64,000 bases of DNA, taken from an uncultured bacterium (GTDB lineage: Bacteria > Bipolaricaulota > Bipolaricaulia > UBA7950 > UBA9294). The number at the start of each line of letters is the position of its first letter. Position 1 is the first letter of the stretch. The stretch lies in the NCBI GenBank assembly GCA_903857865.1, contig CAIOGO010000008.1, positions 1 to 64,000 of the forward strand. Reading direction: 5' to 3'. Positions 42,367 to 50,301 of the stretch are shown piece by piece. The translations under genes were made by a program, and so were the position numbers. The notes beneath the pieces are model-generated. The model was not told the DNA's origin, made no database searches, and was given only the letters and a program-made list of their open reading frames with translations.

Positions 42367-42681
42367 CTACCCACCGATCGACGTGATCGTCGTGGTCATG
42401 ATCCCTTGCCGGTGGCCTTGCTTTCGCCGGTACCCCTTCTTGGGCTTGTACTTGAAGATGATGATCTTCTCTCCGCGCCGGGTACTGCGAACCTCGCCCT
42501 TCACCGTGACGCCGGAGAGGTAGGGAGTTCCAACCTGGACTCCCTCTTCCGTCACCCAGAGCAGCACCTTGTCGAACTCGACCGTCTGGCCGACGTCGAC
42601 GTTCGGCAGGAGTTCGTGCTCCAACTCCATGCCCTGCTCAACCCGGTACTGCCTTCCACACGTCTCGATCACTGCGTACAT
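42367..42681 (-). CDS. rplU: Ribosomal protein L21
   Basis: A 104-residue L21: MYAVIETCGRQYRVEQGMELEHELLP, GTPYLSGVTVKGEV, IIIFKYKPKKGYRRKQGHRQ. ATG 42681 has GGGGTG upstream; GTG 42690 would add 3 residues. First gene after an internal promoter. Confidence 0.97.
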   Translation of the reverse strand: MYAVIETCGRQYRVEQGMELEHELLPNVDVGQTVEFDKVLLWVTEEGVQVGTPYLSGVTVKGEVRSTRRGEKIIIFKYKPKKGYRRKQGHRQGIMTTTITSIGG

Positions 42682-42705
42682 CGATTTCACCCCAATCAGG
42701 AGCAG

Positions 42706-42734
42706 ATTCTAGCGGTACCGTCTCGACCCTGCAA
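42706..42734 (-). promoter_or_regulatory. Internal promoter for the rplU-to-rng ribosomal operon
   Basis: Minus-strand TTGCAG (42729-42734), 17 bases, TAGAAT (42706-42711), in the metG-rplU gap. Transcription would start about 42699, giving an 18-base leader before the rplU start. Confidence 0.75.
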
Positions 42735-42736
42735 CA

Positions 42737-44719
42737 CTACCTCACCGCACAGCCTGGATCGACGGGCCTGTCCGGCCCAATGAGAGCCGTCGTCCTTCCC
42801 TGCGTCGCCAAGATCATGACCTCCGAGCGCACGCCGCGAATGGCCCGCGGTTCAAGGTTCGCTAGGACGACGACCGACCGCCCAACGAGCGCCTCCGCCT
42901 CGTACGATCCGCGCAGCCCGGCGACGCACGTGCGCACTCCGGTTCCAAGATCCACCGAGAGACGCCACAGCCGCTCGGCGCCTTCGACCGGCTGCACGTC
43001 GCGGACCACGCCAACCCGCAGGTCCAGTCGCTCGAAGTCCTCGTATCGAACAACGTTCGCGGAGTCCGCCGCGATCGGCTCCGACCCAGGTGCCTGCGGC
43101 CCCTGTCCCTCGATCTTCGCCCGAATCTCGGCGATATCGATTCGTTGGAGCAGAATCCGCTCGTCGCGGAGCTTGCGGCCCCCCACGGGAGTGTCCACGT
43201 CCTCCCAGCGCGGCCGCTCGAATCCGAGAACGCGCAGCACCCCGCCAGCGAAGCCGGGAACGTAGGGCAGGAAGAGGATGGCGAGCGTCTTCGCAATCTC
43301 GACGCCTCCAGCCACCGCCGTCGCGTCGTTCGTCGACCACGCCTTCTTTCGCTGCACGTACTCATTGCCGAACACGGCCAAGTCGCACGCTGCGCGCAAC
43401 GCTTGTCCGAGCATCCCCTGGTCGATCGCCGTCTCGTACGCCGCCACCACCGCGGCGATCCGCGCCGCAACTTCGGCGTCGGCCGCCGCCGTCGGAACGA
43501 CCCCCTCGAACCGCGACTGAACGAACGCGACGACACGGTTGATGAGGTTGGCGACGTTCGATATCAGAATACCGTTGACCGCCTTCTCCAACTCCTCCCA
43601 CGAGAAGTCCACATCCCGCGCCTCGGGTCGGTTGTAGAGCAGGTAGAACCGCCACAACTCGGCATCCATCACCCGCAGCGCATCGTCGCAGTAGAGACCC
43701 ACGCCGCGCGTCTTCGAGAAACTCTCCCCGCCGATCCAGTTGAGGTACTCCGTCGCGGCAATCTGATCCGGTAGGTGATAGCCGCCGTTCGTCGCGGAGA
43801 GCAGCGCCGGGAGGATGAGCGAGTGGAACGTGATGTTGTCCTTGCCCATGGTGTAGATCTGATGGACGTCGTCGCCGAACCAGTACCCCCGCCACTCGCT
43901 CCCGCCGCGGAAGTGCTCGATGACGGCCGAGACGTACCCGAGCACCGCCTCGCCCCACACGTAGATGACTTTCCCCTCCGCGCCGTGGAACGGTGCGGGG
44001 ATTCCCCAGTCGATGTCGCGCGTGATGGCCCGCGGGCGCAGCCCGTCGTCGATCATCTGCTGCGTGAACCAGCGCACGTTGCCCTGGAACCCGCGCGCGG
44101 CCACGTACTCGCGCAGAGCAAGGCACAGCTTCGGCAGGTCGAGATACCAATGCCTCGTCCCGCGGAACTCGATCTCCCGCCGACCGCAGAAGCTGCACAC
44201 CGGGTTGATCAGCTCCTCGGGCTCAAGCATCGTCCCGCACGCGTCGCACTGATCTCCCAGTGCGTGCCCCGATCCGCAGCGCGGACACGTTCCGCTGATC
44301 AGCCGATCGGCAAGGAACCGCTTGCAGTCCCGGCAGTAGGCGCGGAGCTCCTCCTCCGTGCGGATGTAGCCGTTCTCTTCCATCCGCAGGTACGCGTCAC
44401 GTACGAACGCCGTGTGCGTCTCCGACATGGTCGTCGAGTAGTTGTCGAAGACGATTCCGAACGCGTCGAGGATTCTCTTGATGCCTTCATGGTTACGCGT
44501 CGCCAGCTCGATCGGCGTGACCCCCGCCTTTCGCGCTTCGAACTCGATCCGCGTCCCGTGCGCGTCGGACCCAGAGACATAGAGGACCTCCCGCCCGCGC
44601 AGACGGTAGTAGCGCGCGAAGACGTCGCCCGACAAGAGCGAGCTCACAAGGTTCCCGAGATGCGGAAGCCCGGAAGCATACGGCCAGGCGCTACAGACGA
44701 GCACTCTTCGCTTGTCCAC
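42737..44719 (-). CDS. metG: Methionyl-tRNA synthetase with C-terminal tRNA-binding domain
   Basis: A 660-residue class I synthetase: HIGH-type PYASGLPHLGNL, zinc knuckles CRDCKRFL, CPRCGSGH, CDACGTML and CSFCG (the two-knuckle form), the tRNA-anticodon region with NLINRVVAF, KMSKS-type SFSKTRG, and a C-terminal EMAP/Arc1p-like domain (FERLDLRVGVVRDVQPVEGAERL, LANLEPRAIRGVRSEVMIL). GTG 44719 follows AAGGGGGAA. First gene of the long minus-strand operon. Confidence 0.97.
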   Translation of the reverse strand: MDKRRVLVCSAWPYASGLPHLGNLVSSLLSGDVFARYYRLRGREVLYVSGSDAHGTRIEFEARKAGVTPIELATRNHEGIKRILDAFGIVFDNYSTTMSETHTAFVRDAYLRMEENGYIRTEEELRAYCRDCKRFLADRLISGTCPRCGSGHALGDQCDACGTMLEPEELINPVCSFCGRREIEFRGTRHWYLDLPKLCLALREYVAARGFQGNVRWFTQQMIDDGLRPRAITRDIDWGIPAPFHGAEGKVIYVWGEAVLGYVSAVIEHFRGGSEWRGYWFGDDVHQIYTMGKDNITFHSLILPALLSATNGGYHLPDQIAATEYLNWIGGESFSKTRGVGLYCDDALRVMDAELWRFYLLYNRPEARDVDFSWEELEKAVNGILISNVANLINRVVAFVQSRFEGVVPTAAADAEVAARIAAVVAAYETAIDQGMLGQALRAACDLAVFGNEYVQRKKAWSTNDATAVAGGVEIAKTLAILFLPYVPGFAGGVLRVLGFERPRWEDVDTPVGGRKLRDERILLQRIDIAEIRAKIEGQGPQAPGSEPIAADSANVVRYEDFERLDLRVGVVRDVQPVEGAERLWRLSVDLGTGVRTCVAGLRGSYEAEALVGRSVVVLANLEPRAIRGVRSEVMILATQGRTTALIGPDRPVDPGCAVR

Positions 44720-44754
44720 AGAAAGGTTCCCCCTTGCGTGCAGGTCGAGGCGCG

Positions 44755-44782
44755 ATTATAGCGGCCGGATGAGTTGCGGCAA
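44755..44782 (-). promoter_or_regulatory. Promoter of the metG operon
   Basis: Minus-strand TTGCCG (44777-44782), 16 bases, TATAAT (44755-44760), with transcription start about 30 bases before the metG GTG. It is divergent from the MoaD-like promoter. Confidence 0.75.
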
Positions 44783-44794
44783 AGGGTGGCGGGG

Positions 44795-44826
44795 TTGCGT
44801 TCCCGATCCGACCGAGGTATACCTCG
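44795..44826 (+). promoter_or_regulatory. Promoter of the MoaD-like gene with a palindromic operator over the -10 box
   Basis: TTGCGT (44795-44800), 17 bases, TATACC (44818-44823). The 14-bp perfect palindrome CGAGGTATACCTCG (44813-44826) is centred on the -10, which suggests a repressor site. The ATG at 44835 has no ribosome binding site. Confidence 0.6.
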
Positions 44827-44834
44827 ATCTCATC

Positions 44835-45146
44835 ATGAACAAGAAAGGGCCTGCGGTGCCGGTGGACGAAGGCACGGTGACGATTCGCGTCTTTGGGGGA
44901 TTGCGCGAGCTGACCGGGCGCGCCCCTCTCGCGGTCCCCGTGCGCCAGGCCTCAACGGTCACCGCGCTTCTTTCGTTCCTCGATCGCGAGCACGCCAAGC
45001 TCGCCGAGGCCTTGCGCAACGGGATTCGCGACGGCTACCTCAACATCCTCGTCAACGGACGCAACGTCCGATTCCTCTCCGAGGGCACAACGCCCCTCGC
45101 GGACGGCGACACGGTCGCCTTCCTCCCCCCGATCGGCGGCGGGTAG
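44835..45146 (+). CDS. MoaD/ThiS-like small sulfur-carrier or ubiquitin-like protein
   Basis: A 103-residue protein of beta-grasp type: VTIRVFGGLRELTGRAPLAV, LNILVNGRNVRFLSEGTTPLADGDTVAFLPPIGGG. It ends in Gly-Gly-Gly, allowing thiocarboxylation by an E1-like enzyme. No MoaE, MoeB or cysteine/thiamine gene is adjacent, so its pathway (molybdopterin, sulfur transfer or protein tagging) is open. Confidence 0.88.
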   Translation: MNKKGPAVPVDEGTVTIRVFGGLRELTGRAPLAVPVRQASTVTALLSFLDREHAKLAEALRNGIRDGYLNILVNGRNVRFLSEGTTPLADGDTVAFLPPIGGG

Positions 45147-45154
45147 GCGACCGG

Positions 45155-48100
45155 CTAGAAGTCGACGGCGACGGTGAGCTCTGCGACCAGCCCGTGGAAG
45201 GCATCGACCGAGGTCTTGATCCCCCCACGATACGCGAGCCCGAGCGAGAGGCTCCACGTCGAGGAGAGCATGACGTCGGTCGAGACTCCCACCTGCCAGT
45301 TCGCGCTGTCCTTAGCGCTTTCCCGGCGCCAATCCCCCGCGAGATCGGCGCGCAAGACCACCGCGGGGGTTCCCGCAGCCCCGGCGTCTCGGAGTGCCGG
45401 GATCCATGCCGCCAAGACGCTCGTCACGTCTTGCGAGTAGGAGTTGTCGAGCGTCATGTTCATCGATCCGGAATCCTGGAACCGCCCCGTGATGGCGAGC
45501 GATTCCGACGAGCCGTCCGCACCGGACCACGTGAGCCGACCGTTCACGGAGTGCGTCATCGAGGCCTTCGAACCCTGCCCTTCGACTCGCGTCACGCTTC
45601 GCGCCCCGGTGTAGCTCAACGAAGGCCGCAGCCCCACAATTCCCGAGTAGCTTACGGTGGACGTCAGCTTCTCGGACCACCGCTCGACGGCCGTCCCAAG
45701 GCCGGACACGTCCATCGACGCCACCGTCCGCGTCGTCCACTCGTCCGCCCCGACCCGTACACTGAGCCGTCCCGACAACGCCGTGGCCCCCTTCTCATGC
45801 CCTCCCTCGAGGTTGAACGTCGGCGCCACCGTCCACGCCCCAAGGTCGAACGCGGTCGTGCTGACACCAAGCGTGGCCTTGTGGGCAAAGGAGGCGGCTG
45901 CCGCGGAGAGCGACCGCGACGAGTCGAGCTCGTACGTGCCGGACATCCCCATTCCCAGCGCATCGAGCGACGCCTGCGTGTTCCACGTCCAGCTCTCGCT
46001 GCCCGTCGCTCCCGCGCTGGTGATGCGGACCGGGCGTTGCCAGGAGAACGACGTCCGCACGTCCGGGAGCACGTCGAGGGAGACGTTCGCCGAGAGCTGC
46101 GTCTCGCGCCGCAGCGGTCGTCCAGCATCCCAATAGAAATCCTCTCCCCACGCGATCGACAGGCTGAGCGCATCGTCGAAGAGTTGATGATCTACGCCAA
46201 CATCGTACGAGAGGTCGCGCGATTCGAACCCACGCTCGGCCGCGGCGGTATCCTCGGCCTGGTAGTCGATGACGAGCGAGATCTGAGGGCCGAACGAGCC
46301 TTGGAGTGCGACTCGGCTATCGACCGTCGTTTGGGCATCGTCGGAGTCGATGTCGGACATCTCGTAGCTGTGGTCGAAGGAGATCGTTGCCGCGGGTCCC
46401 ACCTCGATCTCCGACGCCACCGACCACCCCCCGGTGTTGTCCCGGCCGCTCGCGTCGATGGCGCGGAACCCCGGAAGGACACGATCCACGCTCCCGGTGA
46501 TCGAGAACCCATCGCCCTCATGGTCGAAGGATCCGTGCGCCATCCAGCCGGAGTTCGAGTGCTCCTTGGGCACCGAGTCGGCGTACACGTGGGGATTCCA
46601 TGGATCGATCGTCGTCGTCGCCGCGCCGTAGACAACGTCCGCGTCTCCCCGGCGCCACACGAGCAGCTCTCCGTCAAGATTCCCCGCGGATGCGACCCAC
46701 AACGCGCCATCTCCGTAGCGGATCGCGGTGATCGTCCACTCGCCGTAGACGACACTGCCGTCGGAGACGCGCGTCAGCCCCCCCTCGCTGCCGTAGAAGA
46801 CATCGCCGTCCGCGCTCTCGACCGCGAGGACGGCCTCCCCGAAGGTGATCCAGCCGGTGCTCGCCCCGCCGGCGAACGTCTGTAGGCCCGATTCGCCCGC
46901 GGCGTACAGCGTCTCCCCGTCGCTCGCGAGGTCGTTGACCGCCGATCCTGTGCCGCCCACCGGCGAGGCCGCGCCCGTCGACATGTCGACGCGGACCAGG
47001 CCGTCTGTTGTGCCAGCGTAGAGTTCGCCGTCGTGCACGCAGAGCGCCCGAATGCCCTCCAAGAGAGGATCTTGGTACGCGGCCCAAGCCTCCGGATCGG
47101 CCAACTCGTCCACTCCGACGCGGAAGAGGCCGTCGTCCGTCCCGATCCAGAGTGCGTCGTCCACCACAAGCAGGGCGTGCACCGAGACTTCGAGGAGCCC
47201 TTCGTACTCCCCGTAGCTGGACCAGTTCGCTACCTTGTCGAGCGGCGCGACGCCCGTCAGCTGCAGCACGGTCAGCCCGCCTTCGGTTCCGAAGTAGGCC
47301 CGATCGCCATCGATGACGATCGCCCGCACCTCTCGCCCCGACAGGCCGTTCGCGGTGCCGTACGATCGCCAGGTGCCGTCGCTGTACGCGACGAATCCCC
47401 CGTCGTTCCCGACGAAGGTGTAGTCGTCCGCGACGGCGATCGCATGGACGCGGTTCGGCACCCGCTCCCGCGCGTTGTCGTCGTAGGGGAAGAGATCGTT
47501 CGTGTAGCCCACGTCGAAGTCGGCGTCCAAGTCGGGAAGGGAGATGGTCCCGCTCAATCCGACCACGGTCTGCTCGTTCGGCATGACCTTCACGCTCTCC
47601 GGGTCTGCCACGGACCCCCGTTCATCCGCGCCGCGAAGCAGATACGCGTCGACCGAGATCGTCTCGCCAAGGGGCACGCTGGCCGTCGCGCCGTAGAACC
47701 CTCGCGTATAGGCCCCTGATCCGCCGCTGTATCGCTCGAACTCCACATCGAGAGAGTCGCTCGGCCCGATCTCGACGAGCAGACCGAGCATGCCGATCTC
47801 GTAGTCGATCACGTACTCGACATCGCGCGTCAGCACGCGGCCTGCCATCGTCACACGCTCGCTCGCCGGGATGACGGCGGCTCCGAGCAGGTACGTGCCC
47901 CCCGTGACCGCGTACGAAAACGAGACCTGCAGCTGGGCCTCGGCGTCGAGGAAGAAACTGTCGGGAAACGCCACCTCCAGGATCCCCTGATCTGCATACA
48001 CGGTAGTTGCGTAGCCTTCGAGCGCCAGATCGTCCGTCAAAACGAACTCGTCGCCCCCGACGCTCACGGCGACGGAGACCGAGTCCTCCTCGATCTTCGT

Positions 48101-49090
48101 CCGCCCCAAGTCATAGAACCTGCGCCAGCGAAGATCGCTGAGACGGTGCTCCTCGTCGCCGACAGCGAGCACGGCGAATGCCTTGACAGCCGTCAGGAAC
48201 TCATCCTCCACGTCGCTCCCCACGACGAACGGGTACGACAGGGTCGACTCCTCGTCGCTCTGGTTGTAGGTTCGGATGGCCTCGCGAATGGCGTTGCGCA
48301 CGAGGTTGGTCGGCCTGATCTCAAGGAGAAACGACTGAGATGTCTCCCCGACCACGACGAACTCGTACTCGTCCAGTGTCCTCCCGGCGAACGCCGACAA
48401 AGCCACTCCGAGCTCGCTCACGCCGTACCGTTCCAGGACACTCGAGAGCTCGGCCGACGCCTCGAGGCGCAACTGGACCTCCGTGAAGCCGTCGACAAAC
48501 AGACCCTGTAGCTCGAAGAAACCGAGTCCCGCGAGACTCGACGCGTAAGAGACGTCTTCATCCCCCTCGTTGCCGGCGAACAGACTCTCGTCGAGCGCCG
48601 TCTCGCCGATGAAGCTTCGCGAATCCTGTACCCCCGAAAGGCGCGACGCCATTCCGGCAACGGATCCGCCATCCCACGAGAAGTCGAGCCTCGCGCCCTT
48701 CATCGTGAGGCTGCCGCCAAAGAAGCTCCCCATGCTCGGAGCCGTGAAGTCGCCGAGAACGCCGTGCAGGTTGTCCATGTCCAGGTTGAGCGAGAGGGAC
48801 TGGAGGTCGGAAGATTCCTGATCGTCGAAGTGCCCCTCCACGCGGAAGATCGACAGCGCCGTGGCGGTGAAGTCGACGGCCATCGTTTGGTCGAGCGTCA
48901 GTTGGCCCGTCCCGATCGACGCGCCGGCCAGGGCGAGCGCGTCGCCAAAGCCGTACCGCACCGTCCACGTCTTGCGCCCATCAAGTTCCACCTTCCAGGA
49001 CTCCTGGGACGGCGTTTGCTGGCCCGACACGACCGTCCCAACGACCGCGGCGAGGAGCGCCGCCGCAACCCACAGGCTCGTCTTGTTCAT
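45155..49090 (-). CDS. Large outer-membrane protein with beta-propeller and C-terminal barrel
   Basis: A 1311-residue exported protein with a signal peptide (LWVAAALLAAVVGTVVSGQQ). Residues about 40-570 are beta-rich with repeated SLNLDMDNLHG-like strands; about 575-800 are propeller repeats resembling the two-component-regulator type (VHAIAVADDYTFVGNDGGFVAYSDGTW, LLVVDDALWIGTDDGLFRV, ALCVHDGELYAGTTDGLVRV, IRYGDGALWVASAG). The last 450 residues alternate polar and hydrophobic residues as in a beta-barrel, ending in AVDF with terminal Phe. It resembles no single family that I can name. It is located in the outer membrane, with the neighbouring PorV-like gene just upstream. Confidence 0.8.
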   Translation of the reverse strand: MNKTSLWVAAALLAAVVGTVVSGQQTPSQESWKVELDGRKTWTVRYGFGDALALAGASIGTGQLTLDQTMAVDFTATALSIFRVEGHFDDQESSDLQSLSLNLDMDNLHGVLGDFTAPSMGSFFGGSLTMKGARLDFSWDGGSVAGMASRLSGVQDSRSFIGETALDESLFAGNEGDEDVSYASSLAGLGFFELQGLFVDGFTEVQLRLEASAELSSVLERYGVSELGVALSAFAGRTLDEYEFVVVGETSQSFLLEIRPTNLVRNAIREAIRTYNQSDEESTLSYPFVVGSDVEDEFLTAVKAFAVLAVGDEEHRLSDLRWRRFYDLGRTKIEEDSVSVAVSVGGDEFVLTDDLALEGYATTVYADQGILEVAFPDSFFLDAEAQLQVSFSYAVTGGTYLLGAAVIPASERVTMAGRVLTRDVEYVIDYEIGMLGLLVEIGPSDSLDVEFERYSGGSGAYTRGFYGATASVPLGETISVDAYLLRGADERGSVADPESVKVMPNEQTVVGLSGTISLPDLDADFDVGYTNDLFPYDDNARERVPNRVHAIAVADDYTFVGNDGGFVAYSDGTWRSYGTANGLSGREVRAIVIDGDRAYFGTEGGLTVLQLTGVAPLDKVANWSSYGEYEGLLEVSVHALLVVDDALWIGTDDGLFRVGVDELADPEAWAAYQDPLLEGIRALCVHDGELYAGTTDGLVRVDMSTGAASPVGGTGSAVNDLASDGETLYAAGESGLQTFAGGASTGWITFGEAVLAVESADGDVFYGSEGGLTRVSDGSVVYGEWTITAIRYGDGALWVASAGNLDGELLVWRRGDADVVYGAATTTIDPWNPHVYADSVPKEHSNSGWMAHGSFDHEGDGFSITGSVDRVLPGFRAIDASGRDNTGGWSVASEIEVGPAATISFDHSYEMSDIDSDDAQTTVDSRVALQGSFGPQISLVIDYQAEDTAAAERGFESRDLSYDVGVDHQLFDDALSLSIAWGEDFYWDAGRPLRRETQLSANVSLDVLPDVRTSFSWQRPVRITSAGATGSESWTWNTQASLDALGMGMSGTYELDSSRSLSAAAASFAHKATLGVSTTAFDLGAWTVAPTFNLEGGHEKGATALSGRLSVRVGADEWTTRTVASMDVSGLGTAVERWSEKLTSTVSYSGIVGLRPSLSYTGARSVTRVEGQGSKASMTHSVNGRLTWSGADGSSESLAITGRFQDSGSMNMTLDNSYSQDVTSVLAAWIPALRDAGAAGTPAVVLRADLAGDWRRESAKDSANWQVGVSTDVMLSSTWSLSLGLAYRGGIKTSVDAFHGLVAELTVAVDF

Positions 49091-49105
49091 CTCGTCTCCA
49101 CTCTT

Positions 49106-49957
49106 CTAGAAGAGAACCTCGAGCGATACACGATGACTCATCCCTAGGTCGGATCGAGCCGAGCACGACCAATCCAACTCGATGCCGGAGACCCGCACAG
49201 AGAGCCCGAACGTCGGCCCCTGCCCGTCCCAGCCGAGCCGAGCGGCCAGAGCGCCCACCCAGGCTTCCACCCCCCCGACGACGCGCAGAGGGGCGACAAG
49301 AATCCCGCTCACGTCTGCCGTCACGGTCCATGTCAAGCTCTCGAACGGCGACAGCGTCACCGCCGCGCCAACGCGCAGGTCGGAGTCCCACGCTTCGGTC
49401 TCCCCCTCATCATAGGTCATCGGCGACGATGCCACCGCATCCCACACCGCGCCGACGCGCACGGCCTCGAGATCGAGAAGCAGGGCCGCATCGAGAGCCC
49501 ACCCGTGCCCCGAGAACGGCGTCGCCGTTCGCAAGAACCGCCAGCGCGCTCCCACCGAGACGGGACCGATCGGAACCCCCACCGCCCCGACGAGGCATTG
49601 CTCCGTGAAGCGGAAACCGGACACGTCCGGACCGATCCACCCCGAATCGACGAACGCCGCCGCCATGCCCACGTACGGGGCCGAGAATGCCAACGCGCCG
49701 TAGCTGACGCCGCCGAACTGGTCGACGTAGAGCGACGCAACGCCCATCTCGCGCACCCACCCGAGCGCCGCCGGGTTGAGCGTCGATGCAGCCGCGCCGT
49801 CGGAAAGCGCCGCCGTCGCCCCGCCGAGGCCGAGCGATCGCGCCGACACGCCGAGCCGGAACAGCGCTCCTACGCCCTCCTCGGCGCCCGCGCGACCCGC
49901 GCCCAGCGACAGACACAGGAGGAGTCCCACGATTCCGCAAGCCCGCGAGGCGCTCAT
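49106..49957 (-). CDS. PorV/UPF0164-like outer-membrane beta-barrel protein
   Basis: A 283-residue protein with signal peptide (CGIVGLLLCLSLGAGRAGAEE) and the PorV/PorQ-type opening (LFRLGVSARSLGLGGATAALSDGAAASTLNPAALGWV). The remainder is a FadL-like barrel (GVSYGALAFSAPYVGMAAAFVDSG), ending HRVSLEVLF with the terminal Phe of BAM substrates. ATG 49957 is chosen; the open frame upstream runs through the repeat array. PorV homologues shuttle type IX cargo, which fits the CTD-bearing subtilase upstream. Confidence 0.82.
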   Translation of the reverse strand: MSASRACGIVGLLLCLSLGAGRAGAEEGVGALFRLGVSARSLGLGGATAALSDGAAASTLNPAALGWVREMGVASLYVDQFGGVSYGALAFSAPYVGMAAAFVDSGWIGPDVSGFRFTEQCLVGAVGVPIGPVSVGARWRFLRTATPFSGHGWALDAALLLDLEAVRVGAVWDAVASSPMTYDEGETEAWDSDLRVGAAVTLSPFESLTWTVTADVSGILVAPLRVVGGVEAWVGALAARLGWDGQGPTFGLSVRVSGIELDWSCSARSDLGMSHRVSLEVLF

Positions 49958-50301
49958 GGGGCCACCACGCCGCGGGCTCTGCCCGCGCCGCAGGTCACGC
50001 TGTCGCGGTCGTGTCCCGCTAACCGATGATTGCGCTTCTCGATAGATGATCATGGTGCAATCACGCCGCGGGCTCTGCCCGCGCCGCAGGGCAGGCTTTG
50101 CCGACGCTGCCCTGCTAACCGGTGATTGCGTTGCTCGACAGGAGATCATGGTGCAATCACGCCGCGGGTCACGCTGTCGCGGTCGTGCCCCGCTAACCGG
50201 TGATTGCGTTGCTCGACAGGAGATCATGGTGCAATCACGCCGCGGGCTCTGCCCGCTTACAGGTGATTGCGTTTCTCGATAGATGATCATGGTGCAATCA
50301 C
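49954..50301. repeat. Palindromic repeat array between the subtilase and the PorV-like gene
   Basis: GCAATCAC recurs at 50057, 50153, 50231 and 50294, each preceded by a GATCATGGT, and (G)GTGATTGCG follows in each unit (about 50026, 50122, 50200, 50262). Successive distances are 96, 78 and 63 bases because the GC-rich part varies. GGTGATTGC...GCAATCACC pairs around a 22-23 base loop, and GCGGGCtctGCCCGC-type hairpins occur in the variable part. The last GGTGATTGCACCATGATC is the 3' end of the subtilase gene itself, so the array appears to derive from it. It is REP-like. Confidence 0.85.

Noticed and set aside
49958-50290. N-terminal extension of the PorV-like protein with repeated TMISCRATQSPVSG-like peptides
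   Set aside because: This is the translated palindromic repeat array; the signal peptide starts at 49957.
49954-50301. CRISPR array
   Set aside because: Unit lengths are irregular, the spacers are GC-rich variants of each other rather than unique, and no cas gene is present.
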